A stretch of 38,643 nt of DNA. Source: Streptomyces griseus subsp. griseus. GTDB lineage: Bacteria; Actinomycetota; Actinomycetes; Streptomycetales; Streptomycetaceae. The stretch covers positions 1-38,643 of the forward strand of contig NZ_JOJE01000053.1 in assembly GCF_000720255.1 (NCBI RefSeq). Reading direction: 5' to 3'. The notes under the pieces are model-generated. The model saw only the letters and a program-made list of their open reading frames with translations, made no database searches and was not told where the DNA came from. Below are positions 24,813 to 34,357 of the stretch, piece after piece. The number at the start of each line of letters is the position of its first letter. Within the stretch, counting starts at the first letter, position 1. The translations under genes were made by a program, and so were the position numbers.

Positions 24813-25059
24813 CTGCTGCCTCCTCGTCGGCGCACCCCTGCTGCGGCCACCAGTGGAACGGGCGGAGCGACGGGCCGTCCAGGCCCACGGGGGCAGCGGG
24901 AGGGCAGAGGCGGGTGACGCCCGGACCGCCCGTGGGGAGTCCGGGAGGCAGCGGCCTTGCCCCCGTCCAGGTCCCCGCGGCTCTGCCGCCCGGCGCGAGC
25001 GCCGCGCAGACTCGGCCTGGACACAGGTGACTGACCAGCAAGGACCCGAAGGAGCGAGC
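24813..25059. promoter_or_regulatory. Divergent promoter region of nuclease and sheath genes
   Basis: This 247-base region must hold the promoters of the nuclease gene (minus) and of CIS module B (plus). GTCCAGG occurs at 24877-24883 and 24965-24971, with the inverted CCTGGAC at 25016-25022. The last two could pair around an inner GGCGC/GCGCC hairpin (near 24992-25003). These are candidate regulator sites, but 7-mers can arise by chance in DNA this rich in G and C. GAAGGAG at about 25048-25054 is the sheath ribosome binding site. Confidence 0.4.
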
Positions 25060-26619
<1,560 letters not shown>

Positions 26620-26669
26620 TCCCGGGTCCGCGGGAACACCGGCTCCGCAAGGAAAGGTGACAGACAGTC

Positions 26670-27110
26670 ATGGCAACGGGCGATGCTCTTTCCACCCACG
26701 TCTTCGGCGTTCAGCTCGGCGGCTACCTGGTCGAGTCGATCCAGGAGATCAGCGGGCTGACCGTCGAGGAGGATGTCGTCGAGGTCAAGCAGGTCAGCGC
26801 CGAGGGCAAGCAGATCATCCGCAAGCAGCCCGGCGGCCGGCAGGCCGGCGAGATCACGATCACCCGGGGACTCGACCAGAGCAGCGAGTTCACCAACTGG
26901 ATCAAGGAGACGCTGAACAACGGCGCCGTGAACACCGCGCGGCAGAACCTCACCATCGAGATCAAGGACTCCGAGGGCACCACGGTCCGCCGCATCCAGC
27001 TGATGCAGGGCTGGGCCTCCAAGTGGGAGGGCCCGGCCCTGAAGGCGGGCGAGTCGTCCGCGGCCACCGAGTCCGTCACGATCGTGTTCGAGGAGATCAT
27101 CGTCGAATGA
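26670..27110 (+). CDS. CIS inner tube protein (gp19-like, Afp1/5-like)
   Basis: A 146-residue tube protein of the T4 gp19 family: MATGDALSTHVFGVQLGGYLVESIQEISGL, then GEITITRGLDQSSEFTNWIKETLNNG and SVTIVFEEIIVE. It forms hexameric rings stacked inside the sheath; cargo is thought to lie in the lumen. GGAAAGGTGAC precedes the ATG. Its stop overlaps the next start (ATGA). Confidence 0.93.
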   Translation: MATGDALSTHVFGVQLGGYLVESIQEISGLTVEEDVVEVKQVSAEGKQIIRKQPGGRQAGEITITRGLDQSSEFTNWIKETLNNGAVNTARQNLTIEIKDSEGTTVRRIQLMQGWASKWEGPALKAGESSAATESVTIVFEEIIVE

Positions 27111-27601
27111 GGCGCCGTACGGTGACGGCGGGCAACCTGGAGGAGATCCTCCAGGTGACAGCGCCCGCCCAGGCGGCCGAGCCGGCGGCGGCACTCCCCG
27201 CCGCCGCCCCGCCGCCGCGGGAGGAACACGGGCTGCGCACCGAGTTCGAGTTCGAACTGCCGCGCGGCTACGTCGACGAGGCGGGCACGGTGCACCGCCA
27301 CGGCGCGATGCGCCTGGCCACCGCTCGCGACGAGCTGCGGCCCCAGATCGACCTGCGGGTCAAGGAGAACCCGGCGTACCTGAGCGTGGTGCTGCTGAGC
27401 CAGGTGATCACCCGGATCGGCAACATCACCGACGTGCACGCCGGGGTCGTGGAACGGATGTACGCCACCGACGTCGCCTTCCTCCAGGACTTCTACCGCC
27501 GCGTCAACAGTGAGGGCCACACCCGCGCGGCGGTGACCTGCCCGCACTGCGAGGGCGGCTTCGAGGTCGACCTCTCGGGTGGGCGCCTGGGGGAATCGTG
27601 A
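27107..27601 (+). CDS. Phage-tail-assembly-like protein with CxxC
   Basis: A 164-residue protein of the kind found between tube and baseplate genes in actinobacterial CIS loci. The Ala/Pro-rich residues 20-42 are a flexible arm. The core reads FEFELPRGYVDEAGTVHRHGAMRLATARDELRPQIDLRVKE in successive short blocks, then AYLSVVLLSQVITRIGNI and ATDVAFLQDFYRRVN. The C-terminus has CPHCEGGFEVDL, a single CxxC that could help to bind zinc as a dimer. It resembles phage tail assembly (chaperone-like) proteins; the exact role is not known. The ATG overlaps the tube stop and its own stop overlaps a GTG start. Confidence 0.7.
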   Translation: MRRRTVTAGNLEEILQVTAPAQAAEPAAALPAAAPPPREEHGLRTEFEFELPRGYVDEAGTVHRHGAMRLATARDELRPQIDLRVKENPAYLSVVLLSQVITRIGNITDVHAGVVERMYATDVAFLQDFYRRVNSEGHTRAAVTCPHCEGGFEVDLSGGRLGES

Positions 27602-27756
27602 CGTACGCCCTTCCCCGGCTCCGGGAGGAGATCGCGTACATCGCCTATCACTTCCACTGGCCACGCGAGGAGATCCTCGACCTGACCCACGGCGAACGCC
27701 GGCAGTGGGTGACCGAGATCGCCCGCATCAACACTCGCGTGAACGAAGGCGGTTGA
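27598..27756 (+). CDS. 52-residue DUF6760-like CIS peptide
   Basis: A small gene that reads MTYALPRLREEIAYIAYHFH and then WPREEILDLTHGERRQWVTE, ending in a short basic stretch. The pattern (YP..RL.EE.A.IAYHFHW..EEI..L.H.ER..WV.EI..IN) matches small proteins annotated as DUF6760 in CIS and phage-tail loci. It starts with a GTG that overlaps the previous stop (GTGA). The preceding GGGGGAA may serve as ribosome binding site. A tail assembly helper working with the gene before it is the likely role, judged from the invariable pairing. Confidence 0.8.
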   Translation: MTYALPRLREEIAYIAYHFHWPREEILDLTHGERRQWVTEIARINTRVNEGG

Positions 27757-27760
27757 GCAC

Positions 27761-30700
27761 ATGGCATGGCGGGACAGGCTGCGCCGCCGGGCCGCCGCGC
27801 CGGGCGGTCCGTCCGGTGACGGCCCGAACGGTGGCGGCCCGGACCGCGGCAGCCCGGACCGTGGCGTGCCCGGCGCTCCGTCGCCGTCCGCGCCCGGCGC
27901 CCCGGGTCCCGCCGTGCCCGCGGACTGGGACGGCGGCTGGCGCCGGACCACGACGCCGGAGCTCACCGTCTCCCGTGCCCCGCTCGGCGTCAGTGACGGC
28001 CTCGCCTTCCGGGCGGGCCTCGCCGCCTGGCAGAACCCGTCGTTCGACTCCGGCCTCGGCCACGCCCTGCTCCCCACGGCCCCGACCGGCCTGGTAAGCG
28101 GCGTCACGCGCACCCCCGCCGCACCGCGGCCCACTCACGCCGACGGAGGGCCGCTGCTGCTGCGGGCGCTTCGGCCGGAGGGAATTGGCGGCGCGGACAG
28201 GGCGGACGGGGCGCGGGACGGTACTCCGGACGCCGGGACGTCGGATGCCCGGCCACCCCAGGTCTCGCGTCGGACGCGTCCGGGGGCACGGTCATCCGGG
28301 CCTGCGCAGGCCGCTCCGGCTGCGTCCGGGTCGGTCTTGTCCGGGTCGGTCTCGTCCGACACGGTCTCCTCTGACACGGTCGCGTCCGGCTCGGTGTCCT
28401 CCGGCTCGGTGCCCTCCGCCGTACGGCCGTCCCGTAGCGGCTCCGGCGGTGGGGGACCGGCGAACACGGGCCCCGGGGCGGAGCCCATGGCGACCGGTGC
28501 CGGCGACAACAGCGCTGCGGGGCAGGGTCGTTCGGGCGAGGCTCCGCGGGCTCGGGGCATCACGTCCGCGGATTCCCCCGCCGTGCTCTCCCCTTCACCT
28601 CCCTCGGTGCAACGGGCCCCGGAACCGGGCTCCGGGCCGGTCGTGGCCCCCGACGACACCGGCCGCCCTCCGGCCGCCCCGGGAATTCCGCTGGTACGAC
28701 GTGTGTCGGTGGTCCCGGGCGCAGCCGCCCAAGGTGCCGTGGCCCGACCCGCTTCCGGCGGCCCCGCGCCCGACTCCGGTGGCGCCTCCCGATCGACCGC
28801 AGGCTCTGCGGGCCGTACCCCTTCCGGTCCGCCCGTCCGACGCGCCGCTGAGGGCACGAAGGGGATACAGCCCGCCCGGGGAGGCGGCCCGTCGGAGGCG
28901 TTCCGTGCCTCCGTGTCCCCTCCAGAGGTCCGGCTCCGCCCGGTCGGGCACTCCCTGACCGTCGCCCGGCGCCCGGCCGGACCCGTGCGGCGCGTCCCTG
29001 CCCTGCGGCCCACCACCCCTTCTCCCGGCGACGGCACGGTCCCTGACGCACCCGGAAGCCCCTCCACCACCCCTTCACCGAGCGCGTCCAAGCGCTCGGT
29101 CAGCCGCGCACCCCTCGGTGCCCCGCTGACCGAACTGCCCTCCACGGCAGCACCGTCGGCGCAGGGCGCTCCTGTCCCGCACCCCGAGCCCGGCCCGGCG
29201 CTCCCTGTCCTCCAGAGCAGCCCGGAAGGCACGGCCGACGCCCCGCAACGTCCCCCCGTCCGTACCGGGGCACGCGCGCGTGGCGGTTTGGGGGCTCCGC
29301 TGTCCGCGCTGCCGCCGAGCGCCGACCTGCCGGGTGCCACGGCGTCCGGCCCGGACGTCCGGCGTGCCGCGGTACGACAGGACCGGGGATCCGGAGTCGT
29401 TCCGGCGCCACCTGCGACGAGTCGCGAACGGACGACCACCGAGGCCGCGTCCCGCGTGACGGAAGGAAGCGGAGCGGACGCGCCGCTGCTGGGGGCGGGC
29501 GAGGTGCAGCGCCGCCTCACAGCCGACTCCTCCAGCGGGAGCACGACGGAGGTCGACCCCGCACGCCAAGGAATCGGCCCCGCCACGCCACTGGTGACAC
29601 CGTCCCCGGCCACCGCGTCCCCGGGTCCGGCACCGGCACCGCCGGCAGGCATCGCGGGCGCCGAAGCAGACGCGCGACGACCCGGCACGGCGTCCGGTGC
29701 GTCGGGTACCGGCGGGCAGCGGCCGCGAGGTTCCGCCGCGCCGGGCCCGGTCGTCGTGGCCCGGAGCGTGGCCGAGGGCACGTCGGACGCCGTAGGAGAG
29801 GCGCGACGAGGTGGGTCTGGTTCCGGTGGGCAGCGGTCGCGAGGTTCCGCCGCGCCGGGCCCGGTCGTCGTGGCCCGGAGCGTGGCCGAGGGCACGTCGG
29901 GTACGTCGGGTACGTCGGGTACGTCGGGCACGTCGGGCACGTCGGGCGCCTCGGGCACCCGGCTTTCCGGCGCGGTCGGCCCTCTCCCTCTCACAGTGAC
30001 CCGCTCCGCAGCGCACTCCGCTCCGGCGGTGCCCCGTACCCTCTCGCTGCTCGCGGCGCGCCCGCTCACCCTGAACACCCGTGCCCCGGAAGGGGTGGCG
30101 CCTCCCGCCGCCTCCCGCTCCGGAGACCGTCCCGTGGTGGCGGCGCGCTGGCCCGGCACACCGGTTGCCGCCCGGACCGCACCGGCACAGCCGACCACCT
30201 CCCACTTCGCCGCGCCTCCCACCCCCCGGGGCAACTCCGCGCAGCCCGCCGGTGAGCCCGTGCGGCCGACGCCGGGCAGATCCTCGGCCGTCCCGGTGAC
30301 TCCGCGGATCCAGCGGGCCGCGGCCGTCCGCCCCGGACCGCAGGACTCGGGTGGGGGAAGCACCGGCGCCTCGACCCCCGTTCGACGCGTCCCGGTCGTC
30401 CGGCCGACGCCGTCGGCGCTCGGCCCCGGCGCCGCCGTACCGGCGAGGTCCCTGCCGGTGACCGCCCCGCAGGCGCCGCCGCTCACGCACAGTCCGTCTG
30501 CCACGTCGTCACCGGCACCGGCACCGATATCGGCATCGGCATCGGTGGGGCCCGTCCCCGTGGTCCGGCGGGCGACCCCGGTCCAGCGCAATGTCTCCGG
30601 CGCCGGTGACGCCGTACCCAAGGGTGTACCGGCCAAGGCGGTACCGGCGCGCGGCCGCCCGCGCTCGGCCTCCGCGTCCGCCACGACCTCCGCGTCCGCC

Positions 30701-30892
30701 ACGGCCTCCGCGTCCACCACGTCGTCCGTCTCCGGCAAGGCCGCCGACCGGCGCGCGGAGCCACCCCAGGATCCCGGTCTCGATCTGGACGACCTGGCGC
30801 GCCGCCTGCTCGACCCGGTGGCCCGGCTGCTGCGCACCGAGCTGCGGCGCGGCCGCGAGCGCACGGGCCGCCCCCATGACGGGCGCCGCTGA
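27761..30892 (+). CDS. 1043-residue disordered Pro/Ala/Ser-rich CIS protein
   Basis: Almost the whole protein is low-complexity and disordered. The N-terminus (MAWRDRLRRRAA, then DGGWRRTTTPELTVSRAPLG and DGLAFRAGLAAWQNPSF) and the C-terminus (LDLDDLARRLLDPVARLLRTELRRGRERTGR, split here as a helix of about 30 residues) look ordered. Between them short motifs of the type V.R or VxRR recur about 12 times at irregular spacing (for example SVQRAPEPG, LTVARRPAG, VSRAPLGAPL, VVVARSVAEG twice, LTVTRSAA, RIQRAAA, TPVQRNVSG). The position between tail-assembly and second tube genes suggests a structural or loading role. It could replace a tape measure, but a classical one would be helical. Codon use is normal for the region. 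Confidence 0.7.
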   Translation: MAWRDRLRRRAAAPGGPSGDGPNGGGPDRGSPDRGVPGAPSPSAPGAPGPAVPADWDGGWRRTTTPELTVSRAPLGVSDGLAFRAGLAAWQNPSFDSGLGHALLPTAPTGLVSGVTRTPAAPRPTHADGGPLLLRALRPEGIGGADRADGARDGTPDAGTSDARPPQVSRRTRPGARSSGPAQAAPAASGSVLSGSVSSDTVSSDTVASGSVSSGSVPSAVRPSRSGSGGGGPANTGPGAEPMATGAGDNSAAGQGRSGEAPRARGITSADSPAVLSPSPPSVQRAPEPGSGPVVAPDDTGRPPAAPGIPLVRRVSVVPGAAAQGAVARPASGGPAPDSGGASRSTAGSAGRTPSGPPVRRAAEGTKGIQPARGGGPSEAFRASVSPPEVRLRPVGHSLTVARRPAGPVRRVPALRPTTPSPGDGTVPDAPGSPSTTPSPSASKRSVSRAPLGAPLTELPSTAAPSAQGAPVPHPEPGPALPVLQSSPEGTADAPQRPPVRTGARARGGLGAPLSALPPSADLPGATASGPDVRRAAVRQDRGSGVVPAPPATSRERTTTEAASRVTEGSGADAPLLGAGEVQRRLTADSSSGSTTEVDPARQGIGPATPLVTPSPATASPGPAPAPPAGIAGAEADARRPGTASGASGTGGQRPRGSAAPGPVVVARSVAEGTSDAVGEARRGGSGSGGQRSRGSAAPGPVVVARSVAEGTSGTSGTSGTSGTSGTSGASGTRLSGAVGPLPLTVTRSAAHSAPAVPRTLSLLAARPLTLNTRAPEGVAPPAASRSGDRPVVAARWPGTPVAARTAPAQPTTSHFAAPPTPRGNSAQPAGEPVRPTPGRSSAVPVTPRIQRAAAVRPGPQDSGGGSTGASTPVRRVPVVRPTPSALGPGAAVPARSLPVTAPQAPPLTHSPSATSSPAPAPISASASVGPVPVVRRATPVQRNVSGAGDAVPKGVPAKAVPARGRPRSASASATTSASATASASTTSSVSGKAADRRAEPPQDPGLDLDDLARRLLDPVARLLRTELRRGRERTGRPHDGRR
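29711..29953 (+). repeat. 76-bp duplication plus seven 9-bp repeats in the disordered gene
   Basis: A block of 76 bp beginning at 29711 is repeated from 29825 with only two mismatches (period 114 bp, 38 codons). It encodes SAAPGPVVVARSVAEGTS in both copies. The second copy runs into seven 9-bp units (29891-29953) that encode GTS six times and then GAS. The near identity at third positions points to a recent duplication. Confidence 0.9.
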
Positions 30893-30915
30893 TGCCACCG
30901 AACGTCGTGCGGGCC

Positions 30916-30949
30916 CACGGAACCAATGAGGCCACGGAACGGATGAGGC
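30916..30949 (+). repeat. Two 17-bp tandem copies in an intergenic gap
   Basis: CACGGAACCAATGAGGC (30916-30932) is followed at once by CACGGAACGGATGAGGC (30933-30949), 15 of 17 bases identical. It lies in the 76-base gap between the disordered gene and the second tube gene. Each copy contains ATGAGG, so it could offer alternative ribosome entry sites or be a relic of slippage. Confidence 0.6.
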
Positions 30950-30968
30950 CAAACGAAATGACGGACGA

Positions 30969-31394
30969 ATGACGGACAGCATCTTCGCGACGAGCGTGTT
31001 CTTCCGGCTCGCGATCGGCGGCAACGACCTGGGCGCCTTCCACACCTGCTCCGGCATGGGCGCCGAGGTCGAGATGGAGAGCTACGCCGAGGGCGGCAAC
31101 AACGGCTTCACCTGGCAGCTGCCCGGGCGTGTGACGTGGTCCAACATCACGCTCACGCGGCCGGTCACCGCCGACACGGCGAAGATCGGCCGCTGGCTCG
31201 ACGAGACGCTGAAGCGGGTGGAGCCCAAGGACGGCGAGATCGTGGCGCTGAAACCGGACCTCACCCGGATCATCGGCTGGCAGGTGTTCGGGATCGTTCC
31301 GGTGCGCTGGCAGGGCCCGTCCTTCGACCCCGCCAGCTCGGAGCCGGCGGTGGAAACCCTGGAGATCGCCCACGAGGGCCTGCGCCCGTCCTGA
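30969..31394 (+). CDS. Second CIS tube protein (gp19-like)
   Basis: A 141-residue gp19-family tube protein: FFRLAIGGNDLGAFHTCSGMGAEVEMESY, NNGFTWQLPGRVTWSNITLTRPVTAD and VETLEIAHEGL. It differs clearly from the tube protein at 26670. In Afp-type particles such a second tube protein forms the ring next to the baseplate and spike. The gap to the LysM gene is 45 bases, so they are co-transcribed. The ribosome binding site (ACGGACGA) is weak, and a short open frame with the same ACGGACGAATG words lies just upstream. Confidence 0.9.
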   Translation: MTDSIFATSVFFRLAIGGNDLGAFHTCSGMGAEVEMESYAEGGNNGFTWQLPGRVTWSNITLTRPVTADTAKIGRWLDETLKRVEPKDGEIVALKPDLTRIIGWQVFGIVPVRWQGPSFDPASSEPAVETLEIAHEGLRPS

Positions 31395-31439
31395 CCCGCT
31401 ATCGGCCCCAATCACCCGTCCCGGAAAGGAAGTCCCGGC

Positions 31440-32162
31440 ATGTCCCCAGCGGTCCGCTCCAGCCGGGCCAGGGCCCAGTTGACCCTGAAGGAACCCCCCG
31501 CCTCGGTCGGTGCGAAGCCCGGCGGCACGATCGCGCGGCTCGACCTGCAGTTCAACCCCTCCACCCTGCAACTGCGCAAGACCACCGAGTGGCGGCGCTC
31601 CCCGTCCCGGATGGCGGGGCAGTCGGCGCTGCCCGAGTTCGTCGGCAGCGGCCCGCGCGAGCTGAGCCTGGAGGTGTTCCTGGACGCCACCGCCACCCAC
31701 GACAACTCCGTGGAGCAGGCCGTGGAGAAGCTGATGAGGGCATGCGTGCCGACCCCGGCCAGCCTGGGCCGCAAGAAGCCGGCCAGCCCCTGGGTGCGGT
31801 TCGAATGGGGCACCGCGCGGACGACCTCGTTCGACGGCGTGCTCTCCAGCCTGTCGGTGACGTACACGCTGTTCGACGTGGACGGCAAGCCGCTACGGGC
31901 CACCTGCGCGCTGTCGATCGAGGAGGCGAGCGTCGACCCGCCGGGCCAGAACCCGACGTCCGGGGCACGCACCGCCCGCAGCACGCACACCGTGGTGGCG
32001 GGCGACAGCCTGGCCCTGCTGGCCTGGCGGGAGTACGGCGACGCGACGGCCTGGCGGGTCATCGCGGAGGCGAACGGAATCGACGACCCGATGGCGCTCG
32101 TACCCGGCACCGAACTGGTGGTGCCGGGGCTGCGGGACGCGGGCGGTGAGGAGGAGCGGTGA
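31440..32162 (+). CDS. CIS tube/baseplate adaptor with LysM domain (Afp7-like)
   Basis: A 240-residue protein. About residues 10-165 form a tube-initiator-like domain (LDLQFNPSTLQLRKTTEWRR, LSLEVFLDATATHD, FEWGTARTTSFDGVLSSLSVTYTLFD). About 180-232 form a LysM domain (THTVVAGDSLALLAWREYGDATAWRVIAEANGID...LVPGTELVVPGL). In phage T4 the equivalent is gp53/gp54-like and in Afp it is Afp7; it joins tube and baseplate. AAGGAAG precedes the ATG. Its stop overlaps the GTG of the spike gene (GTGA). Confidence 0.9.
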   Translation: MSPAVRSSRARAQLTLKEPPASVGAKPGGTIARLDLQFNPSTLQLRKTTEWRRSPSRMAGQSALPEFVGSGPRELSLEVFLDATATHDNSVEQAVEKLMRACVPTPASLGRKKPASPWVRFEWGTARTTSFDGVLSSLSVTYTLFDVDGKPLRATCALSIEEASVDPPGQNPTSGARTARSTHTVVAGDSLALLAWREYGDATAWRVIAEANGIDDPMALVPGTELVVPGLRDAGGEEER

Positions 32163-33982
32163 CCACACCCGGGGAACGGGGCGGCCGGTCGTTCGCGGCG
32201 GACCCGATCATCGAGACGCCCGCCGAACTGCCGCCCGTCTGGGCCGCCCAGCTGGTGAGCTGCGTGGTGGACGAGAACGTGGGCCTGCCGGACGCGGCCG
32301 TACTCACCTTCCGCGACCCCGACCACGAGTTCCTGAGGGCGGTCGGCGTCACCATCGGCACCCCGCTGCGGGTGTCGGTGGTGACGGTGTCCGGGCAAGC
32401 CCGCGAGCGCCTGTTCGACGGTGAGGTGACGGCCCTGGAGGTGGACCGGGACCGCACGGGCTCGTTCACCGTCGTACGCGCCTACTCCAAGGCGCACCGC
32501 CTCCAGCGGGGCCGGAAGGTCGTGGCGTACCGGAACATGACGGCGGCGGCGATCGTCCGCAAGGTCGCCGCCGGGGCCGGGCTTGCCTGCGGGACCGTGG
32601 AGGCCGCGCCGGTCACCTACCAGCAGCTCTCCCAGGCGAACGTGTCCGACTGGGACTTCCTGCAGTACCTGGCGGCCGAGAGCGGCGCGCAGGTGCGCGT
32701 CGACGACAAGGGGCTGCTCCAGTTCACCCGGCCGAAGAAGGCGTCCGGGGCGCCCGCGCCGTCGACCTCGGCCACCCGGAACCCGATGGTGCTGGAGTAC
32801 GGGCGGAACCTGCTGGCGCTGCGGGCCTCCCTGTCGGCCGCGGACGGCGCGTCGCAGGTGGAGGTGCGCGGCTGGGACGTCACCACGAAGCGGCCGCTGG
32901 TGGCCCGGCAGCCGTCGGTGGACAGTGACACGGTGGTGCCGGGCCTGAGCCCGGCGTTCGCCGCCCGGTTCGGCACGTCCGCGAAACTGACGGTCACCGA
33001 CACCCCCTACCGCACCCAGGCCGAGACGACGGCGGTCGCCGACGCGACGGCCGCCCACGTCAGCGCGGGCTTCGGGGAGCTGGAGGCGGTGGCCGAGGGA
33101 AACCCCATGCTGCGGGCGGGCAAGCCGGTGGCGCTCGGCAATGTCGGGCAGGCGTTCTCGGGCAAGTACACGGCTACGGCGGTGCAGCACGTCCTCGAAC
33201 CGCACGGCGGGTACCGGACGACGGTGTGGGTCAGCGCAAGTCCCGACCGCTCCCTGACGGGTCTGGTGACGGGCGCCAACGCGCCGAGCCGCGGGCCGCG
33301 CATGCCGGGCCTGGCGATCGGCGTGGTGACGGACGTGCGCGAGCCGGGCGGCGCCGAGAGCGGCGCGGTGCGGCTGAAGTTCCCCTGGCTGGACGACACG
33401 TACACCACCGACTGGGTGCGCACCGTGCAGTGGGGCGGCAGGGGTGGCGGTGGTGTGGTGAGCCCCGAGGTCAACGACGAGGTGCTGGTGGGCTTCGAAC
33501 AGGGCCTGCTGGACAGCCCGTACGTCATCGGAGGGCTCTACAACGGCGTCGACAAGCCGTCGCCGCACGACGTCCCGCTGATCGACCGGACCACCGGGAA
33601 GGTGAACCGCCGCTCCATCGTGTCGCGTTCGGGACACCGGATGGAGCTGCTGGACGCGCGGGCTCCGGGCCGCTCGGGGGTACGGCTGACGACCGGCGAC
33701 GAGCGCCTCGAAGTGTTCCTGGACGACCGGCGGGACCGGATCGAGCTGACGGTGTACGCCAGGGGCCGGCAACCCCTCACCTCCGTCCTGCTCGACAAGA
33801 ACGGCATCACCCTGGACGCGGGACGGGGCGACGTGAGCGTGTCGGGCCGGAACGTGGACATCCAGGGCCGGGTCGGGGTGAAGATCGGCGGCCGTTCGGT
33901 GAGCGTCACCGGCAGCTCGGACGTCACCGTCGACGGCGGTCTGCTGGGCGTCCTCAAGGCCAAGCTCATCCGGATCAACTGA
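32159..33982 (+). CDS. VgrG-like CIS spike protein (Afp8-like)
   Basis: A 607-residue spike protein. The N-terminal half has gp27-like features (VDENVGLPDAAVLTFRDPD, RLFDGEVTALEVD, SDWDFLQYLAAESGAQVRVDD). The middle has the gp5 OB-fold (GLAIGVVTDVREPGGAESGAVRLKFPWLDD, TDWVRTVQWGGRGGGGVVSPEVNDEVLVGFEQG, YVIGGLYNG). The C-terminus is a short beta-helix-like needle (LTSVLLDKNGITLDAG, GDVSVSGRNVDIQG, RSVSVTGSSDVTVDG). No extra effector domain is fused to the C-terminus. As a trimer it should sit at the tip of the tube beneath the PAAR protein. The GTG start overlaps the LysM stop. Confidence 0.93.
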   Translation: MTTPGERGGRSFAADPIIETPAELPPVWAAQLVSCVVDENVGLPDAAVLTFRDPDHEFLRAVGVTIGTPLRVSVVTVSGQARERLFDGEVTALEVDRDRTGSFTVVRAYSKAHRLQRGRKVVAYRNMTAAAIVRKVAAGAGLACGTVEAAPVTYQQLSQANVSDWDFLQYLAAESGAQVRVDDKGLLQFTRPKKASGAPAPSTSATRNPMVLEYGRNLLALRASLSAADGASQVEVRGWDVTTKRPLVARQPSVDSDTVVPGLSPAFAARFGTSAKLTVTDTPYRTQAETTAVADATAAHVSAGFGELEAVAEGNPMLRAGKPVALGNVGQAFSGKYTATAVQHVLEPHGGYRTTVWVSASPDRSLTGLVTGANAPSRGPRMPGLAIGVVTDVREPGGAESGAVRLKFPWLDDTYTTDWVRTVQWGGRGGGGVVSPEVNDEVLVGFEQGLLDSPYVIGGLYNGVDKPSPHDVPLIDRTTGKVNRRSIVSRSGHRMELLDARAPGRSGVRLTTGDERLEVFLDDRRDRIELTVYARGRQPLTSVLLDKNGITLDAGRGDVSVSGRNVDIQGRVGVKIGGRSVSVTGSSDVTVDGGLLGVLKAKLIRIN

Positions 33983-34039
33983 CCCGGTCCCCACTGCCCC
34001 CAGCGCCCCCACTGTCCCTACTGCCGTAAGGAGCGCCGC

Positions 34040-34357
34040 ATGCCGGCCGCAGCCCGTACCGGTGACCCCACCAACCACGGTGGCCGGATCGCCACCCCGC
34101 CGCCCGCGGCCGCCCGGGCCGTGGCGACCGTGCTGATCGGCGGCCGCCCCGCCGCCGTCGTGGGCAGCCTGCATGTCTGCCCGATGCCACCGCACGCGGC
34201 CACGGGGCCCGCCAACGTGATCATGCCCAACCCGGCCGCGGCCGTCGCAGGCGCGGTCCTCATCGGCGGGCTGCCGGCCGCGCGGGCACGCGACCAGAGC
34301 GCGTGTGGCGCGATGATCCTGACCGGCGCCCCCAACGTCCTGATCGGGGGCGTGTGA
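34040..34357 (+). CDS. PAAR-domain spike tip (Afp10-like)
   Basis: A 105-residue PAAR protein with repeated GGRPAAVVGSLHVCP and GGLPAARARDQSACG motifs and the histidine/cysteine set (H18, H44, C46, C88 approximately) that binds one metal ion at the cone tip. It sharpens the spike and can carry cargo, but here there is no extension. AAGGAG precedes the ATG. Its stop overlaps the next ATG by one base (TGATG). Confidence 0.92.
   Translation: MPAAARTGDPTNHGGRIATPPPAAARAVATVLIGGRPAAVVGSLHVCPMPPHAATGPANVIMPNPAAAVAGAVLIGGLPAARARDQSACGAMILTGAPNVLIGGV

Noticed and set aside
28135..30918. 927-codon minus-strand open frame opposite the disordered CIS gene
   Set aside because: It is a shadow frame created by third-position G/C bias. 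It has no ribosome binding site, no family motif, and the plus strand fits the operon.
31412..34195. 927-codon minus-strand open frame opposite LysM and spike genes
   Set aside because: The plus strand encodes clear CIS families over the whole stretch; the minus frame has only shadow-type composition.
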